A stretch of DNA of 50,681 nt, taken from NCBI GenBank assembly GCA_949292215.1, contig CASEYW010000164.1:1-50681 (forward strand), written 5' to 3'. Source of the DNA: an uncultured bacterium (lineage in GTDB: Bacteria; Verrucomicrobiota; Lentisphaeria; Victivallales; UBA1829). This document shows positions 9,027 to 17,387 of this stretch, one piece after another. Every line of letters begins with the position of its first letter. Position 1 is the first letter of the stretch. The notes beneath the pieces are model-generated. The model was not told where the DNA came from, searched no databases, and saw nothing but the letters and a program-made list of their open reading frames with translations. Made by a program: the position numbers and the translations under genes.

Positions 9027-9290
9027 ATGGAAAATGAGGTTCAGAACGGGCGGAATCCAGCGGATACAACGCCGGTCGGATGGATTGTTTTTCTCTGGTT
9101 CTGCGGATTTTGTGTGCCATGCGGCGGCACGTGGATCGTGATTCTGCTCTCGTCGCTTTTGTATTATGCGTGGAAAGACATTGCTCCGAACCGGGCCAGA
9201 AGCATCAACCGGAACGGATGGCTGATTTTTCTGATTTCCTTCCTGCTTCAGCTGGTGTTCGGTGCAATTTACTGGAGAATGTTTCTCTGA
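9027..9290 (+). CDS. Small two-segment membrane protein
   Basis: 87 residues, not recognised as a named family. Two hydrophobic stretches are clear: about residues 18-46 (GWIVFLWFCGFCVPCGGTWI onward, possibly a bent or long segment) and 64-83 (WLIFLISFLLQLVFGAIYW). A basic loop, DIAPNRARSINRNG, joins them. AAGGGGG lies nine bases before the ATG, which supports it as a real gene despite its size. It stands alone between a divergent and a convergent gene. Location in the inner membrane is predicted; no function can be assigned. Confidence 0.6.
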   Translation: MENEVQNGRNPADTTPVGWIVFLWFCGFCVPCGGTWIVILLSSLLYYAWKDIAPNRARSINRNGWLIFLISFLLQLVFGAIYWRMFL

Positions 9291-9368
9291 ACTGCGATCC
9301 GGCGTTCCTTGTATTCTTCCGTGTTTTCGGGGTGACAGGTCTGCGGAAAGGGAGGTCTTTTTGTTTGG

Positions 9369-10019
9369 TCAGCAAGAGTGAGAAGGATTTTTTCTGCCGA
9401 TGAAACAATAGCCGTTTGAGGTGTGACCGTTCATGGTGCGGTAAATCGGCGTTTCAAATTCGAGCGACTCGAACATGGCAAAAAAATGATGCACGTATTC
9501 CGGAGCGTGATGACGGAGAACTGCGCCTTCGGGGAGTTCGAAGACTCCGTAGGTCCCGTACTTTGGAAGTGCGTTTTCATAGCGATTCCGGTTGCGGGAA
9601 TCGCTATTCAGGAGAAAGTCGTTGACGTAGAGAATCCCGCCCGGACGCAGAACCCGGAGAATTTCATTCCGCAGGAACTCCTGATCCGCATCGTTGGGAA
9701 CGCAGGTCAGAACGGCGCAGAGAAGGACCGCATCAAAACTGGAGTCAGGAAAATCAATGCGTTTGTCCCGTTGGACCTCCAGCGTCAAATCCGGATAGAG
9801 GCGCTTTCCTCGTTGAATGAGTTTTTCCGAGAAATCAATTCCGCGGAGGCGGGAGAATCCGAGTCTGTAAAGTTCGTGCATGATCCTTCCGTAACCGCAG
9901 CCGACATCCAGGATATCCGCATTCCGGCTCACATGCCGCGCGAAGAGATCGGAACGCATGGGGGTGGTGAACTCTTTCGTTTCGGCAACACTGTTCCAGT
10001 AGAGCTTCTGATCCTGCAC
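9369..10019 (-). CDS. Class I SAM-dependent methyltransferase
   Basis: 216 residues with the Rossmann-type methyltransferase core. The SAM-binding motif is ILDVGCGYGRI at about 36-46, the acidic ribose contact is in LRGIDFSEKLI, motif II is FDAVLLCAVLTCV, and motif III is EILRVLRPGGILYVND. The substrate is not evident. The start is GTG at 10019, with GGGAG eleven bases upstream; no ATG fits the domain boundary. It is the last gene of a leftward run parE-parC-deaminase-methyltransferase, with six bases to the gene before it, so it is probably cotranscribed with them. Confidence 0.87.
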   Translation of the reverse strand: MQDQKLYWNSVAETKEFTTPMRSDLFARHVSRNADILDVGCGYGRIMHELYRLGFSRLRGIDFSEKLIQRGKRLYPDLTLEVQRDKRIDFPDSSFDAVLLCAVLTCVPNDADQEFLRNEILRVLRPGGILYVNDFLLNSDSRNRNRYENALPKYGTYGVFELPEGAVLRHHAPEYVHHFFAMFESLEFETPIYRTMNGHTSNGYCFIGRKNPSHSC

Positions 10020-10025
10020 CGTCTT

Positions 10026-10493
10026 TTATTCTCCCAGGGCACGGATCTTGACTCCGGCTTCAATCAGGATTTTGCGTGCGGTGCCATCAATGGTGTAGCG
10101 TTCCCGGTAAACGACTTCGCGGATTCCGGCATTGATGATCATTTTTGCGCAGAGAAGACATGGGCTGTACGTTGTATAGAGCGTGGAATCCTTGACGGCG
10201 ATTCCATGATATGCCGCCTGCACGATGGCATTTTCCTCCCCGTGGGAACAGAGACATTCCGTCAGACCTGTTCCGGAAGGAGCTTCCGAAGAACAGCGCG
10301 GGCATCCGCCTTCGCAGCAGTTTTTGATTCCGCGGGGCGTTCCGTTGTATCCGGTTGAGATGATTCGTTTGTCTTTCACGATTACAGCCGCCACATGACG
10401 GCGGGAGCAGTTGCTCCGAAGCGCTACGACATTGGCGATTTCCATGAAATACTCATCCCAGTCCGGACGTTTTTTTTCCAGTGTTCCGCTCAT
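10026..10493 (-). CDS. dCMP deaminase family protein
   Basis: 155 residues from ATG 10493. A TTG three codons upstream is also open, but AAAGGA lies nine bases before the ATG. The zinc-dependent cytidine/dCMP deaminase fold is clear: CSHGEENAIVQAA carries the zinc His and the proton-shuttle Glu, and SPCLLCAK carries the two zinc Cys. A Cys-rich stretch, NCCEGGCPRC, matches the insert seen in ComEB-like dCMP deaminases. The reaction is dCMP to dUMP, which feeds thymidylate synthesis. It follows parC by about 14 bases, so a DNA-precursor enzyme is coupled with a DNA topoisomerase. Confidence 0.9.
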   Translation of the reverse strand: MSGTLEKKRPDWDEYFMEIANVVALRSNCSRRHVAAVIVKDKRIISTGYNGTPRGIKNCCEGGCPRCSSEAPSGTGLTECLCSHGEENAIVQAAYHGIAVKDSTLYTTYSPCLLCAKMIINAGIREVVYRERYTIDGTARKILIEAGVKIRALGE

Positions 10494-10507
10494 CTTCCAC
10501 AATCCTT

Positions 10508-12913
10508 TCAGAATAGATCCAGTTGAGAGATTCCCCAGTTTTCGTCCTCTTCCGAAGGTTTCGGCCGGATTGGTTCAGACGGTTCCGGTTTTGTTACGGT
10601 TCCGTTTTCGACCACTCCGGTTTCCGGGTCTTTCTGCGGTTTCGGCTGCGTCTTTTCCTTCGGTTGTTCCTCCGGCGGAGGCAGTTCGATCAGCGGGGGA
10701 TCTTCCGGCTGTTCGGTTCCGTCGAGATACTGCACGAAGGTGATTTTCAGCAGTTTCCGCGGAAAGAGCAAAGCTCCTCCCGCCTTCGGAGAACGCTGGG
10801 GGGCTTCGGAAAGATTGATCTTCTGGAACTGACGAGCCCGGATCGGAGTGTCAATCCGGCACTCATAAATTGCATTCGGACGCGGCGTGATGAGCTCCAG
10901 ACGGCAGTTTTCCGGGCAAATCCGGTACTCTTTGTCCTTGATGAACTGGCTGATGGTGCAGCGCTTGTAATAAACTTTGCCCGTTTTTGTGTCCGAATAG
11001 ACAATTCCGAACTCGGTGGTTTTGTCGTACTTGCGGAATTCATAGAGCCTGTCGATGAAAATCTTCTCAGGGATGTCGATGATTTTATAGCTTCCCTTGC
11101 GTTCAACGCAGAGCAGGTGGTCGAATTCGTTGCAGACCACGACATCCTCGCTCTTGACGTTGGTTCCCACATAGCAGCCTTTGCGGTCCCAGTAGACGCG
11201 GATGTTGTTGAGGGCGATTTTTTCCATATCGATTTTCTGGAATCCGTCGGCTGCAATCTGGGTTCTCCGGGGGAAATTTGCTCCGTATTTCTCAAGCAGG
11301 GCCGTCAGGTATTTGACCGCATAACTCTTCAGTCGTTTGAGATTTTTGTTGTTGATATCGAGCTGCTTCCGGATCTCCTCCATCTCCTTCTTGTTCTTTT
11401 CGATGTCAAAAAGGGAGATACGACGGATCGGAATCGCGAGCAGCGTTTCAACATCCGCATCCGGAATGATGCCTTCTGAAAGCTGTTTCAGACGGAGTTC
11501 CGCAGCCTTGTCTCCGACTGCGAGGCCGCGTAATTCCACGTTTTCCTTGAGCATCTGAACGATCGGAGCCCATTCATCGCGGAAGTCCTCCAGTCCTGCG
11601 CGGACCTCGGCGGCGATCCGCTCGTAGGTTTTGCATGTTTCGATGCGTTTGTAAATACGTTCCTCGACAAAAATCTGCGCAAGCGTTCTGGAAAGCAGCT
11701 TTTCAAGCAGTTTGCCGATTTCGATGTTCAATTCCGCACGGAGATATTCCAGCAGCTTTTCGGTATTGCGGTAGAGAACCTCCTTCACATTCATCCGGAC
11801 TGGGCGGTTCTCTTTGATGACCATTAAGTTGAGTGTGACGGTCATGGAGCAGTCGGTGTAGGAGTAGAGCGCCTGAAGTGCCCGCTGGGGATCGTATCCG
11901 CGCTGCGGCACGATTTCAATGCAGACCTCTTTTGCCGTCAGGTCGTGAATGGTCGCGATCTTGATTTTGCCTTTTGTCGCGGCCTTTTCGATGGACTCCA
12001 TGAGCTTTTCCGTATTGGTGAACGGCGGAATTTCACGGATGATGAGATTTCTTCCGTCGATGTCGATTTTGGCACGGACAGTGATTTTGCCGTTGCCCTC
12101 CTCATATTTGGATGCGTCCATGATTCCACCCTGGAGAAAGTCCGGATAGAGTTCGAAATCGCGATCCTGAAGAATCGCAATCTGGGCGTTGAGCAGTTCA
12201 TTGAAATTATGGGGCATCACACGCGTGTTCGTACCGACTGCGATGCCTTCCGCGCCCATCAGCAGAAGCGAGGGAATTTTGATCGGAAGGCGGACCGGTT
12301 CCACGTTTCGACCGTCGTAGGAATCTACGACTTCCGTGATGTCGTCGTTGAACAGGACATCCCTGCCGAGCGGCGAAAGACGGGCTTCAATGTATCGGGG
12401 GGCTGCCGCAGGATGACCGGTGATGACGCTTCCGTAGTTCCCCTGCTTGTCGATGTAGAGTTCTTTGTTGGCAAGCACGACGAGAGCGTCACCGATCGAA
12501 GCATCCCCATGAGGATGGAACTTCATGGTGTCGCCGATGATATTGGCAACTTTGTGGAATGACCCGTCATCAGTCCGGTGCATAGCCCAGAGAATGCGGC
12601 GCTGCACCGGCTTGAGCCCGTCGTCGATATCAGGAATGGCGCGTTCCTTGATGACATACGAAGCGTATTCGATGAAGTTCGTATCCATCATCTCTTTGAG
12701 ACGTGCATTGGAACCTGTCTGGACCTTGGCGATTTCGCCGAATGCCTCCTGATCTTCCTGATCCTCCGTATTTTCCGGTTCCGCGGTGTTGATTCCGGAA
12801 TCGGTGGGCGCTGTCTGCGCAGAGGCGGAATCGGAAGGTGTCTCCGGTACGGCGGCGGTCTCTTCGGGCGGCTGCGGATCGGAGTGCTGTTTGGTTGATT
12901 TCTTCTTTGCCAT
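10508..12913 (-). CDS. parC: Topoisomerase IV-type subunit A
   Basis: 801 residues. The breakage-reunion domain is evident from EYASYVIKERAIPDIDDGLKPVQRRIL, the FHPHGDASI helix-turn-helix segment, and the catalytic Tyr in APRYIEARL. There is an acidic, Pro/Gln/Thr-rich N-terminal extension of about 75 residues and a Pro/Glu/Lys-rich tail ending in EDENWGISQLDLF. No GyrA-box (QRRGGKG-like) is present, so decatenation rather than negative supercoiling is the likely role. It begins three bases after the stop of the B subunit gene. The gene could equally be annotated as gyrA-like; the missing GyrA-box favours topoisomerase IV. Confidence 0.88.
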   Translation of the reverse strand: MAKKKSTKQHSDPQPPEETAAVPETPSDSASAQTAPTDSGINTAEPENTEDQEDQEAFGEIAKVQTGSNARLKEMMDTNFIEYASYVIKERAIPDIDDGLKPVQRRILWAMHRTDDGSFHKVANIIGDTMKFHPHGDASIGDALVVLANKELYIDKQGNYGSVITGHPAAAPRYIEARLSPLGRDVLFNDDITEVVDSYDGRNVEPVRLPIKIPSLLLMGAEGIAVGTNTRVMPHNFNELLNAQIAILQDRDFELYPDFLQGGIMDASKYEEGNGKITVRAKIDIDGRNLIIREIPPFTNTEKLMESIEKAATKGKIKIATIHDLTAKEVCIEIVPQRGYDPQRALQALYSYTDCSMTVTLNLMVIKENRPVRMNVKEVLYRNTEKLLEYLRAELNIEIGKLLEKLLSRTLAQIFVEERIYKRIETCKTYERIAAEVRAGLEDFRDEWAPIVQMLKENVELRGLAVGDKAAELRLKQLSEGIIPDADVETLLAIPIRRISLFDIEKNKKEMEEIRKQLDINNKNLKRLKSYAVKYLTALLEKYGANFPRRTQIAADGFQKIDMEKIALNNIRVYWDRKGCYVGTNVKSEDVVVCNEFDHLLCVERKGSYKIIDIPEKIFIDRLYEFRKYDKTTEFGIVYSDTKTGKVYYKRCTISQFIKDKEYRICPENCRLELITPRPNAIYECRIDTPIRARQFQKINLSEAPQRSPKAGGALLFPRKLLKITFVQYLDGTEQPEDPPLIELPPPEEQPKEKTQPKPQKDPETGVVENGTVTKPEPSEPIRPKPSEEDENWGISQLDLF

Positions 12914-12916
12914 GAG

Positions 12917-14755
12917 TTACACCAGATGATTGACGATATGCTCCCAGCGGTCGGGAGTATTGTCGCCCATGTAGAATTTGAGCATCTCGTTGATGCCTTT
13001 TGTATGGTCGATCATGACCTTTTCGAGCCGGATGTTTTCTCCGATGAACTGTCCGAATTCGCCGGGGGAAATTTCACCGAGTCCTTTGAACCGGGTGATT
13101 TCCGCGGCTTTGCCGAGTTCCTTGGCTCGCTGATCGCGTTCCTCTTCGGAGTAGCAGTAGTAGGTCACTTTTTTGTTCCTGACCCGGAAAAGCGGCGTTT
13201 CCAGAATGTAGAGATGACCGGTCTGAATGAGCTGTTCAAAATAGGTCAGGAAGAAGGTGATGAGCAGATTCCGGATATGGAGACCGTCCACATCGGCATC
13301 GGTGGCTATGACGACTTTGGCATAGCGGAGATTGTCGATGTCCTCTTCGATGTCGAGCGTCTTCATGATGTAGAAGAGTTCTTCGACGTTGTAGACGGTT
13401 TCGATCTTCTTTCCATAGCAGTTGAACGGTTTTCCCTTGAGGGAGAAAACTGCCTGTGTGTTCGGATCACGACTCTGGACCATGGAACCGCCTGCGGAGT
13501 CTCCCTCGGTGAGGAAGATCATGGTGTCATCGCCGAATTTGGATCGGTCGCCGAAATGGTATTTGCAGTCTTTGAGCTTGCTGTTGCGCAGGCTCAGACG
13601 TTTGGACATCTCCTTGGTTTTCTTCTGGACGGACTGGATCTCTTTGCGGACCTCTTCGTTTTTCCGGACTTTTTCCAGCAGGAGTTCGGCTTCATCAAGA
13701 TGGCGGTGGAGATAGTCGACGACCGCCTGCTTGACGGTTCCGACGATCCAGCCTTTGATGTCTGTATTGCCGAGTTTGTTTTTTGTCTGCGATTCAAAGA
13801 CGGGATCCTGGAGTTTGATCGCAATGGTGCCGACGATGCCGTCGCGCAGATCTTTTCCGTCGTAGTCTTTCCCCGAGAATTCATTTACGGCGCGGAGGAG
13901 TCCTTCCTTGAATGCCGACAGGTGGGTTCCCCCGTCGTTTGTGTACTGTCCATTGACAAACGAGTAGTATTTTTCGCCGAAGTCTGCGGTATGCGTGAAC
14001 GCGAATTCGAGAGTCTTGTCTTTGTAATGCACGATTTCATAGAGACTTTCGCCGGTTACTTCCGTGTCAATCAGGTCTTTCAGTCCGTTTTTGGAGTAAT
14101 AGCGAGCCTGTCCGTTGAGATACAGCGACAGTCCGCTGTTCAGATAGGCATACATCCAGAGGCGGCGTTCCACATACTCCTGTTTGATGGTGTATTTGGG
14201 AAAGAGGGCTGCGTCTGGAACAAATTCGATCATGGTTCCGTTGCGTTCCTCGGTGGCCCCGTCGCTTTCTTCCTGGAGAACTCCTTTTTCGAAGACGGCT
14301 TTTTTGAATTTCCCTTCCCGGACCGACATTGCCATGAAGCGCTCCGAAAGTGCGTTGACCGCCTTGGTTCCGACTCCGTTGAGGCCGACAGAAAACTGGA
14401 AGACTTCGCTGTTGTATTTTGCACCGGTATTGATCTGGGAGACGCAGTCGACGAGTTTTTCCAGCGGAATTCCCCGTCCGTAATCCCGAACCCGGATGAC
14501 GGAACCTTCTATGGCAATGTCAATTCTCCGGCCGTAGCCCATGATATATTCGTCAATGCTGTTGTCGATGATCTCTTTAATCATGACATAGACCCCGTCG
14601 TCGGGATGGGAACCGTCTCCCATTCTGCCGATGTACATGCCGGGACGGTGCCTGATGTGTTCCAGGGAACTCAGGGTCTTGATTGTGCTGGCATCGTAAA
14701 CTGTTCCGTTGGGGGAGGGGGTATTTAAAGAGGTATCCTGTTCCTTTTCTTCCAT
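12917..14755 (-). CDS. parE: Topoisomerase IV-type subunit B
   Basis: 612 residues from ATG 14755, which has GGAAGG six bases upstream; the frame is open for six codons more. The GHKL ATPase domain is shown by EIIDNSIDEY, DYGRGIPLE and the ATP-lid GLNGVGTKAVNAL. The Toprim domain has EGDSAGG and the metal-binding DADVDGLHI. The C-terminus has GLGEISPGEFG and the family ending WEHIVNHLV. It lacks the large insertion of some gyrase B subunits and matches ParE length. ParE supplies ATP hydrolysis and strand passage, ParC cuts DNA; the two genes are adjacent and cotranscribed. Confidence 0.92.
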   Translation of the reverse strand: MEEKEQDTSLNTPSPNGTVYDASTIKTLSSLEHIRHRPGMYIGRMGDGSHPDDGVYVMIKEIIDNSIDEYIMGYGRRIDIAIEGSVIRVRDYGRGIPLEKLVDCVSQINTGAKYNSEVFQFSVGLNGVGTKAVNALSERFMAMSVREGKFKKAVFEKGVLQEESDGATEERNGTMIEFVPDAALFPKYTIKQEYVERRLWMYAYLNSGLSLYLNGQARYYSKNGLKDLIDTEVTGESLYEIVHYKDKTLEFAFTHTADFGEKYYSFVNGQYTNDGGTHLSAFKEGLLRAVNEFSGKDYDGKDLRDGIVGTIAIKLQDPVFESQTKNKLGNTDIKGWIVGTVKQAVVDYLHRHLDEAELLLEKVRKNEEVRKEIQSVQKKTKEMSKRLSLRNSKLKDCKYHFGDRSKFGDDTMIFLTEGDSAGGSMVQSRDPNTQAVFSLKGKPFNCYGKKIETVYNVEELFYIMKTLDIEEDIDNLRYAKVVIATDADVDGLHIRNLLITFFLTYFEQLIQTGHLYILETPLFRVRNKKVTYYCYSEEERDQRAKELGKAAEITRFKGLGEISPGEFGQFIGENIRLEKVMIDHTKGINEMLKFYMGDNTPDRWEHIVNHLV

Positions 14756-14824
14756 GTTCAGCCTTCCTGTCATAATACGATCCTGAATATATATCCGGGA
14801 ACGCCAATTTCAAGTAGAAAACGC

Positions 14825-14860
14825 GAAAAAATCCAATCTCCGGCGGAGAGCCGGGATTGG
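14825..14860 (-). terminator. Intrinsic terminator of the bioD operon
   Basis: In the minus direction a GC-rich stem (CCAATCCCGGC pairing with GCCGGAGATTGG, one bulged base) over TCTCC is followed by ATTTTTT. It starts about 25 bases after the stop of bioD and before parE, so it separates the two leftward transcripts. Confidence 0.88.
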
Positions 14861-14885
14861 AAGGAGAAGGTGTCGGAGAGGCGGT

Positions 14886-15554
14886 TCAGCCGAAGAGATG
14901 CTTCAGTCCGGAGTCCTGGAAGAAGCCTCCGTCCGGAGCCGCGCAGGCAAGAATTTCCACGCGTGCGAACTTTTCGATCATCTTGAGATTGTCCCGGATC
15001 AGGATACCGGCGTTTTCCGGAACCCGATTGACGATGACACCGCAGACTTCCACATTGTATCTGCGCAGTTCGTTGACGGTCATGGTCGTGTGGTTGATGG
15101 TTCCGAGGCTTGCATCCGCGACGACAATTGCCGGGATTGCGAGATCCGCCGGGATATCCGCCATGATCTGGCGCTGGTTCAGCGGAACGCAGACTCCTCC
15201 GGCGCTCTCCAGAAAGAGAACATCCGGCTGCCAGGTGTTCCGGATCTTGTGGTACGCACGGATGATTTTCCGGATGTCGATCTGGATTCCGGCAAGCTCC
15301 GCGGCAAGATGCGGCGAAGACTCAAATTCAAGACAGTAGGGACAGGCCAGTTCCATCGGCAGATCCAGGATTCCGGGAGCCGCCTGTTTGACTTTTCCGA
15401 GATCTCCCTGCATGGGATCCAGCATTCCCGTCTGAGCGGGTTTCATGACTGCTGTGGTCAGATTTCGTTCTGTGGTATAGCGGGCGAGCAGAGATGTGAT
15501 GTAGGTTTTGCCTATATCGGTACCTGTTCCTGTCACAAAAAACGCCTGTGTCAT
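14886..15554 (-). CDS. bioD: Dethiobiotin synthetase
   Basis: 222 residues, normal for BioD, which closes the ureido ring of dethiobiotin from 7,8-diaminopelargonate, CO2 and ATP. The P-loop GTGTDIGKT is at residues 9-17. The second Lys is in AVMKPAQTGM and the carboxylate/Mg region is in LFLESAGGVCVPLN. DASLGTINHTTMTVNELRR is the typical family segment. The start codon overlaps the stop of the preceding gene by four bases. No other biotin genes are in the window, so the rest of the pathway must lie elsewhere. A strong terminator follows. Confidence 0.93.
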   Translation of the reverse strand: MTQAFFVTGTGTDIGKTYITSLLARYTTERNLTTAVMKPAQTGMLDPMQGDLGKVKQAAPGILDLPMELACPYCLEFESSPHLAAELAGIQIDIRKIIRAYHKIRNTWQPDVLFLESAGGVCVPLNQRQIMADIPADLAIPAIVVADASLGTINHTTMTVNELRRYNVEVCGVIVNRVPENAGILIRDNLKMIEKFARVEILACAAPDGGFFQDSGLKHLFG

Positions 15555-16339
15555 TTTTGGGCACCTCCGTTGGTTGTATGAATAGGGATTGAACCGAAGT
15601 TCAGAATGTTCCGTCGATAAGCCGGAGAGCGCAGGAGTTCCGCCAGTTCGGAAATCTCTTTCGGCGCGCCGTCGTGTACTTTCAGACTGTAAGTTTCCTG
15701 GAGAGGATAACGACCTTCCGTAATGGAGTCGAAATCCGGGAGGATTCCGTCGATTGATACCGTTTGCAGGGCTGGCGGCGGAGAGATCGCTGCGGTCAGC
15801 GGGAGCAGAACGATCGCCTTCGGATCGTGTTCCAGCAGTTTTTCCGCGATATCGGCAAACCGCACCAGGCTGAAACGGGTTTTTCCTTTTTTTCCGGGGG
15901 CCTTGCCGGATTCGAATATATGAGGCAGATAATAGATGTTTTTTACGGGGATATCTGTTTCCGGCCAGACAGGAAAATCATTTTTCAGGATTTTTTCCGC
16001 TTCCTGCCTTGTCAGGTTCTTATACGGGTTTTTCCGGCTGACTGCGATGACAACCCCTTTCCGGAGCAGAGGAACGCTGCCGTTTCCTTTCAGTTCCCGT
16101 TCCGGAGCAAGCGTGAGGACAGTGGTTCCAGATGTGTTGCCGCTTCCGGTTTCTCCGGAGGAGAGTTCGCAGGAACTGTCCATCCGGTTCAGACGGCTGA
16201 GGACCTCTTCCTTGATCAGTTCCTTGAATCCACCCTTTGCGACAATGCGGATTGTGTTGAGGCGCAGTCCCGAATCTTCCGCGCGGAGACCTGTCAGTGT
16301 GAACGCAAGGAGAATCACGGGGAGAATAGGGAGTTTCAT
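15551..16339 (-). CDS. Exported phosphate-binding-like (PBP-fold) protein
   Basis: 262 residues with a signal peptide (MKLPILPVILLAFTLTGLRAED) and no lipobox. The body resembles the PstS-like solute-binding fold: VPLLRKGVVIAVSRKNPYKNLTRQEAEKIL is the segment preceding the hinge in this family, and EGRYPLQETYSLKV is the usual late motif. A Ser/Gly/Thr-rich stretch (SSGETGSGNTSGT) sits where ligand loops occur. No transporter permease or ATPase genes are adjacent, so a sensor or scavenging role is as likely as transport. It overlaps both neighbours by four bases and is therefore coupled to the PHP gene and bioD, with no obvious metabolic logic. Confidence 0.68.
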   Translation of the reverse strand: MKLPILPVILLAFTLTGLRAEDSGLRLNTIRIVAKGGFKELIKEEVLSRLNRMDSSCELSSGETGSGNTSGTTVLTLAPERELKGNGSVPLLRKGVVIAVSRKNPYKNLTRQEAEKILKNDFPVWPETDIPVKNIYYLPHIFESGKAPGKKGKTRFSLVRFADIAEKLLEHDPKAIVLLPLTAAISPPPALQTVSIDGILPDFDSITEGRYPLQETYSLKVHDGAPKEISELAELLRSPAYRRNILNFGSIPIHTTNGGAQK

Positions 16340-17205
16340 TGTGCCGCATCCTTTCGCGCGGCGAGAACAGCCCGCATGTTTTCGAGATATTCAAACGGAA
16401 CTGCGAGATTTCCGCATCCGCATCCGAGGCTGATGCTCGGTTGATTGGTACCATGGAAATCGCTGCCGCCCGATTTCAGAATTCCTTCGGCTTCCGCGAG
16501 TTCATCCATCATGCGGGACTGGTGTTCGGAATACATGGAGTAGCGGACTTCCACTCCATCGAGTCCGGCGGGGATGAGCTTGCGGAGCATTTTCCGAGCA
16601 AAGGCGCGTTCTCCGGACTGTCCGCTGACGGGATGCGCCCAGATGGCCAGACCCTTGGCTGCATGGATGGTCCGGATGGCTTCCGCCGGTTCCGGGAGAT
16701 TGCGTGGAACATAGCAGCGGCATCCCCGTTTCAGATATTGTTCGAAGGCGTCCTGCATGGTTTTGAAATATCCTTTCCGGAGGAGCATGGCGGCGATATG
16801 GGGCCGGCCGATGCTTTCTCCGCCCGCCTCCTGGAGCAGTTCATCGTAGGAGACGTCGAAGCCTGCGGCGGAGAGTTTCAGGATCATTTCCCGGTTTCGT
16901 GTTTCACGTCCGCGGCGCATCCGCTCGAGCAGTTCGAGAAGTTCCGGCGTTTCCGGGGCGATGAAGAGTCCGACAATGTGCAGTTCCTTGCTGAACAGCA
17001 AGGTGGAGAGTTCCACTCCGGGGATTGCGTCGATTTCCTCTTTTTCCGCCGCAGCTAGGAATTCCCGCAGACCGGATACCGTGTCGTGATCGGTCAGTGC
17101 GATGCCCCGGAGTCCTTTTTCTTTTGCCAGCCGGACAATGCCTGCCGGAGATTCCGATCCGTCGGACGCCGTGCTGTGCGTATGTAAATCAATGAGATCC
17201 TGCAT
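16336..17205 (-). CDS. PHP-domain phosphoesterase (YciV/TrpH-like)
   Basis: 289 residues from ATG 17205; the frame extends 19 codons further, but the domain begins at MQDLIDLHTH and GGAAG lies about ten bases upstream. The metal-binding motifs of the PHP family are in order: DLHTHSTASDG, LTDHDT, PGVELST, GRPHIA, IWAHPVS and SGGSDFHG. Relatives in the YciV/TrpH group hydrolyse 3-prime,5-prime-nucleoside bisphosphates or trim short RNA 5-prime ends. It is the first gene of the PHP / binding-protein / bioD operon. Family assignment is firm; substrate is inferred from relatives. Confidence 0.88.
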   Translation of the reverse strand: MQDLIDLHTHSTASDGSESPAGIVRLAKEKGLRGIALTDHDTVSGLREFLAAAEKEEIDAIPGVELSTLLFSKELHIVGLFIAPETPELLELLERMRRGRETRNREMILKLSAAGFDVSYDELLQEAGGESIGRPHIAAMLLRKGYFKTMQDAFEQYLKRGCRCYVPRNLPEPAEAIRTIHAAKGLAIWAHPVSGQSGERAFARKMLRKLIPAGLDGVEVRYSMYSEHQSRMMDELAEAEGILKSGGSDFHGTNQPSISLGCGCGNLAVPFEYLENMRAVLAARKDAAQ

Positions 17206-17300
17206 GATTCCGTTTCTTCCATTTTGAAAAGAGAAACATAGCATGAAAAACGGATTTTTCAATGCGCGGGACGGATCGGACAGGACGATGCAGACAGATT

Positions 17301-17362
17301 CCTCCGGAGAGAAGCGCCACCCCGCTGTTCACGAAATACACGACAGGGGTTCTCTCCGGAGG
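17301..17362. repeat. Long perfect inverted repeat (stem-loop)
   Basis: CCTCCGGAGAGAA (17301-17313) and TTCTCTCCGGAGG (17350-17362) are perfect 13-base complements with a 36-base loop. The loop can add an inner imperfect stem (CCCCG/CAGGGG). It lies 25 bases beyond the stop of the DUF6259-like gene and about 95 bases before the start of the PHP gene. There is no clear U tract. It may be a 3-prime end structure or terminator of the DUF6259-like transcript. Confidence 0.6.
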
Positions 17363-17387
17363 CAGGCGGACAGAAAATCCGGTTGGA

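Noticed and set aside
12926..14728. 600-codon open frame on the plus strand
   Set aside because: Antisense to parE, which is certain from GHKL and Toprim motifs; the antisense protein has no recognisable features.
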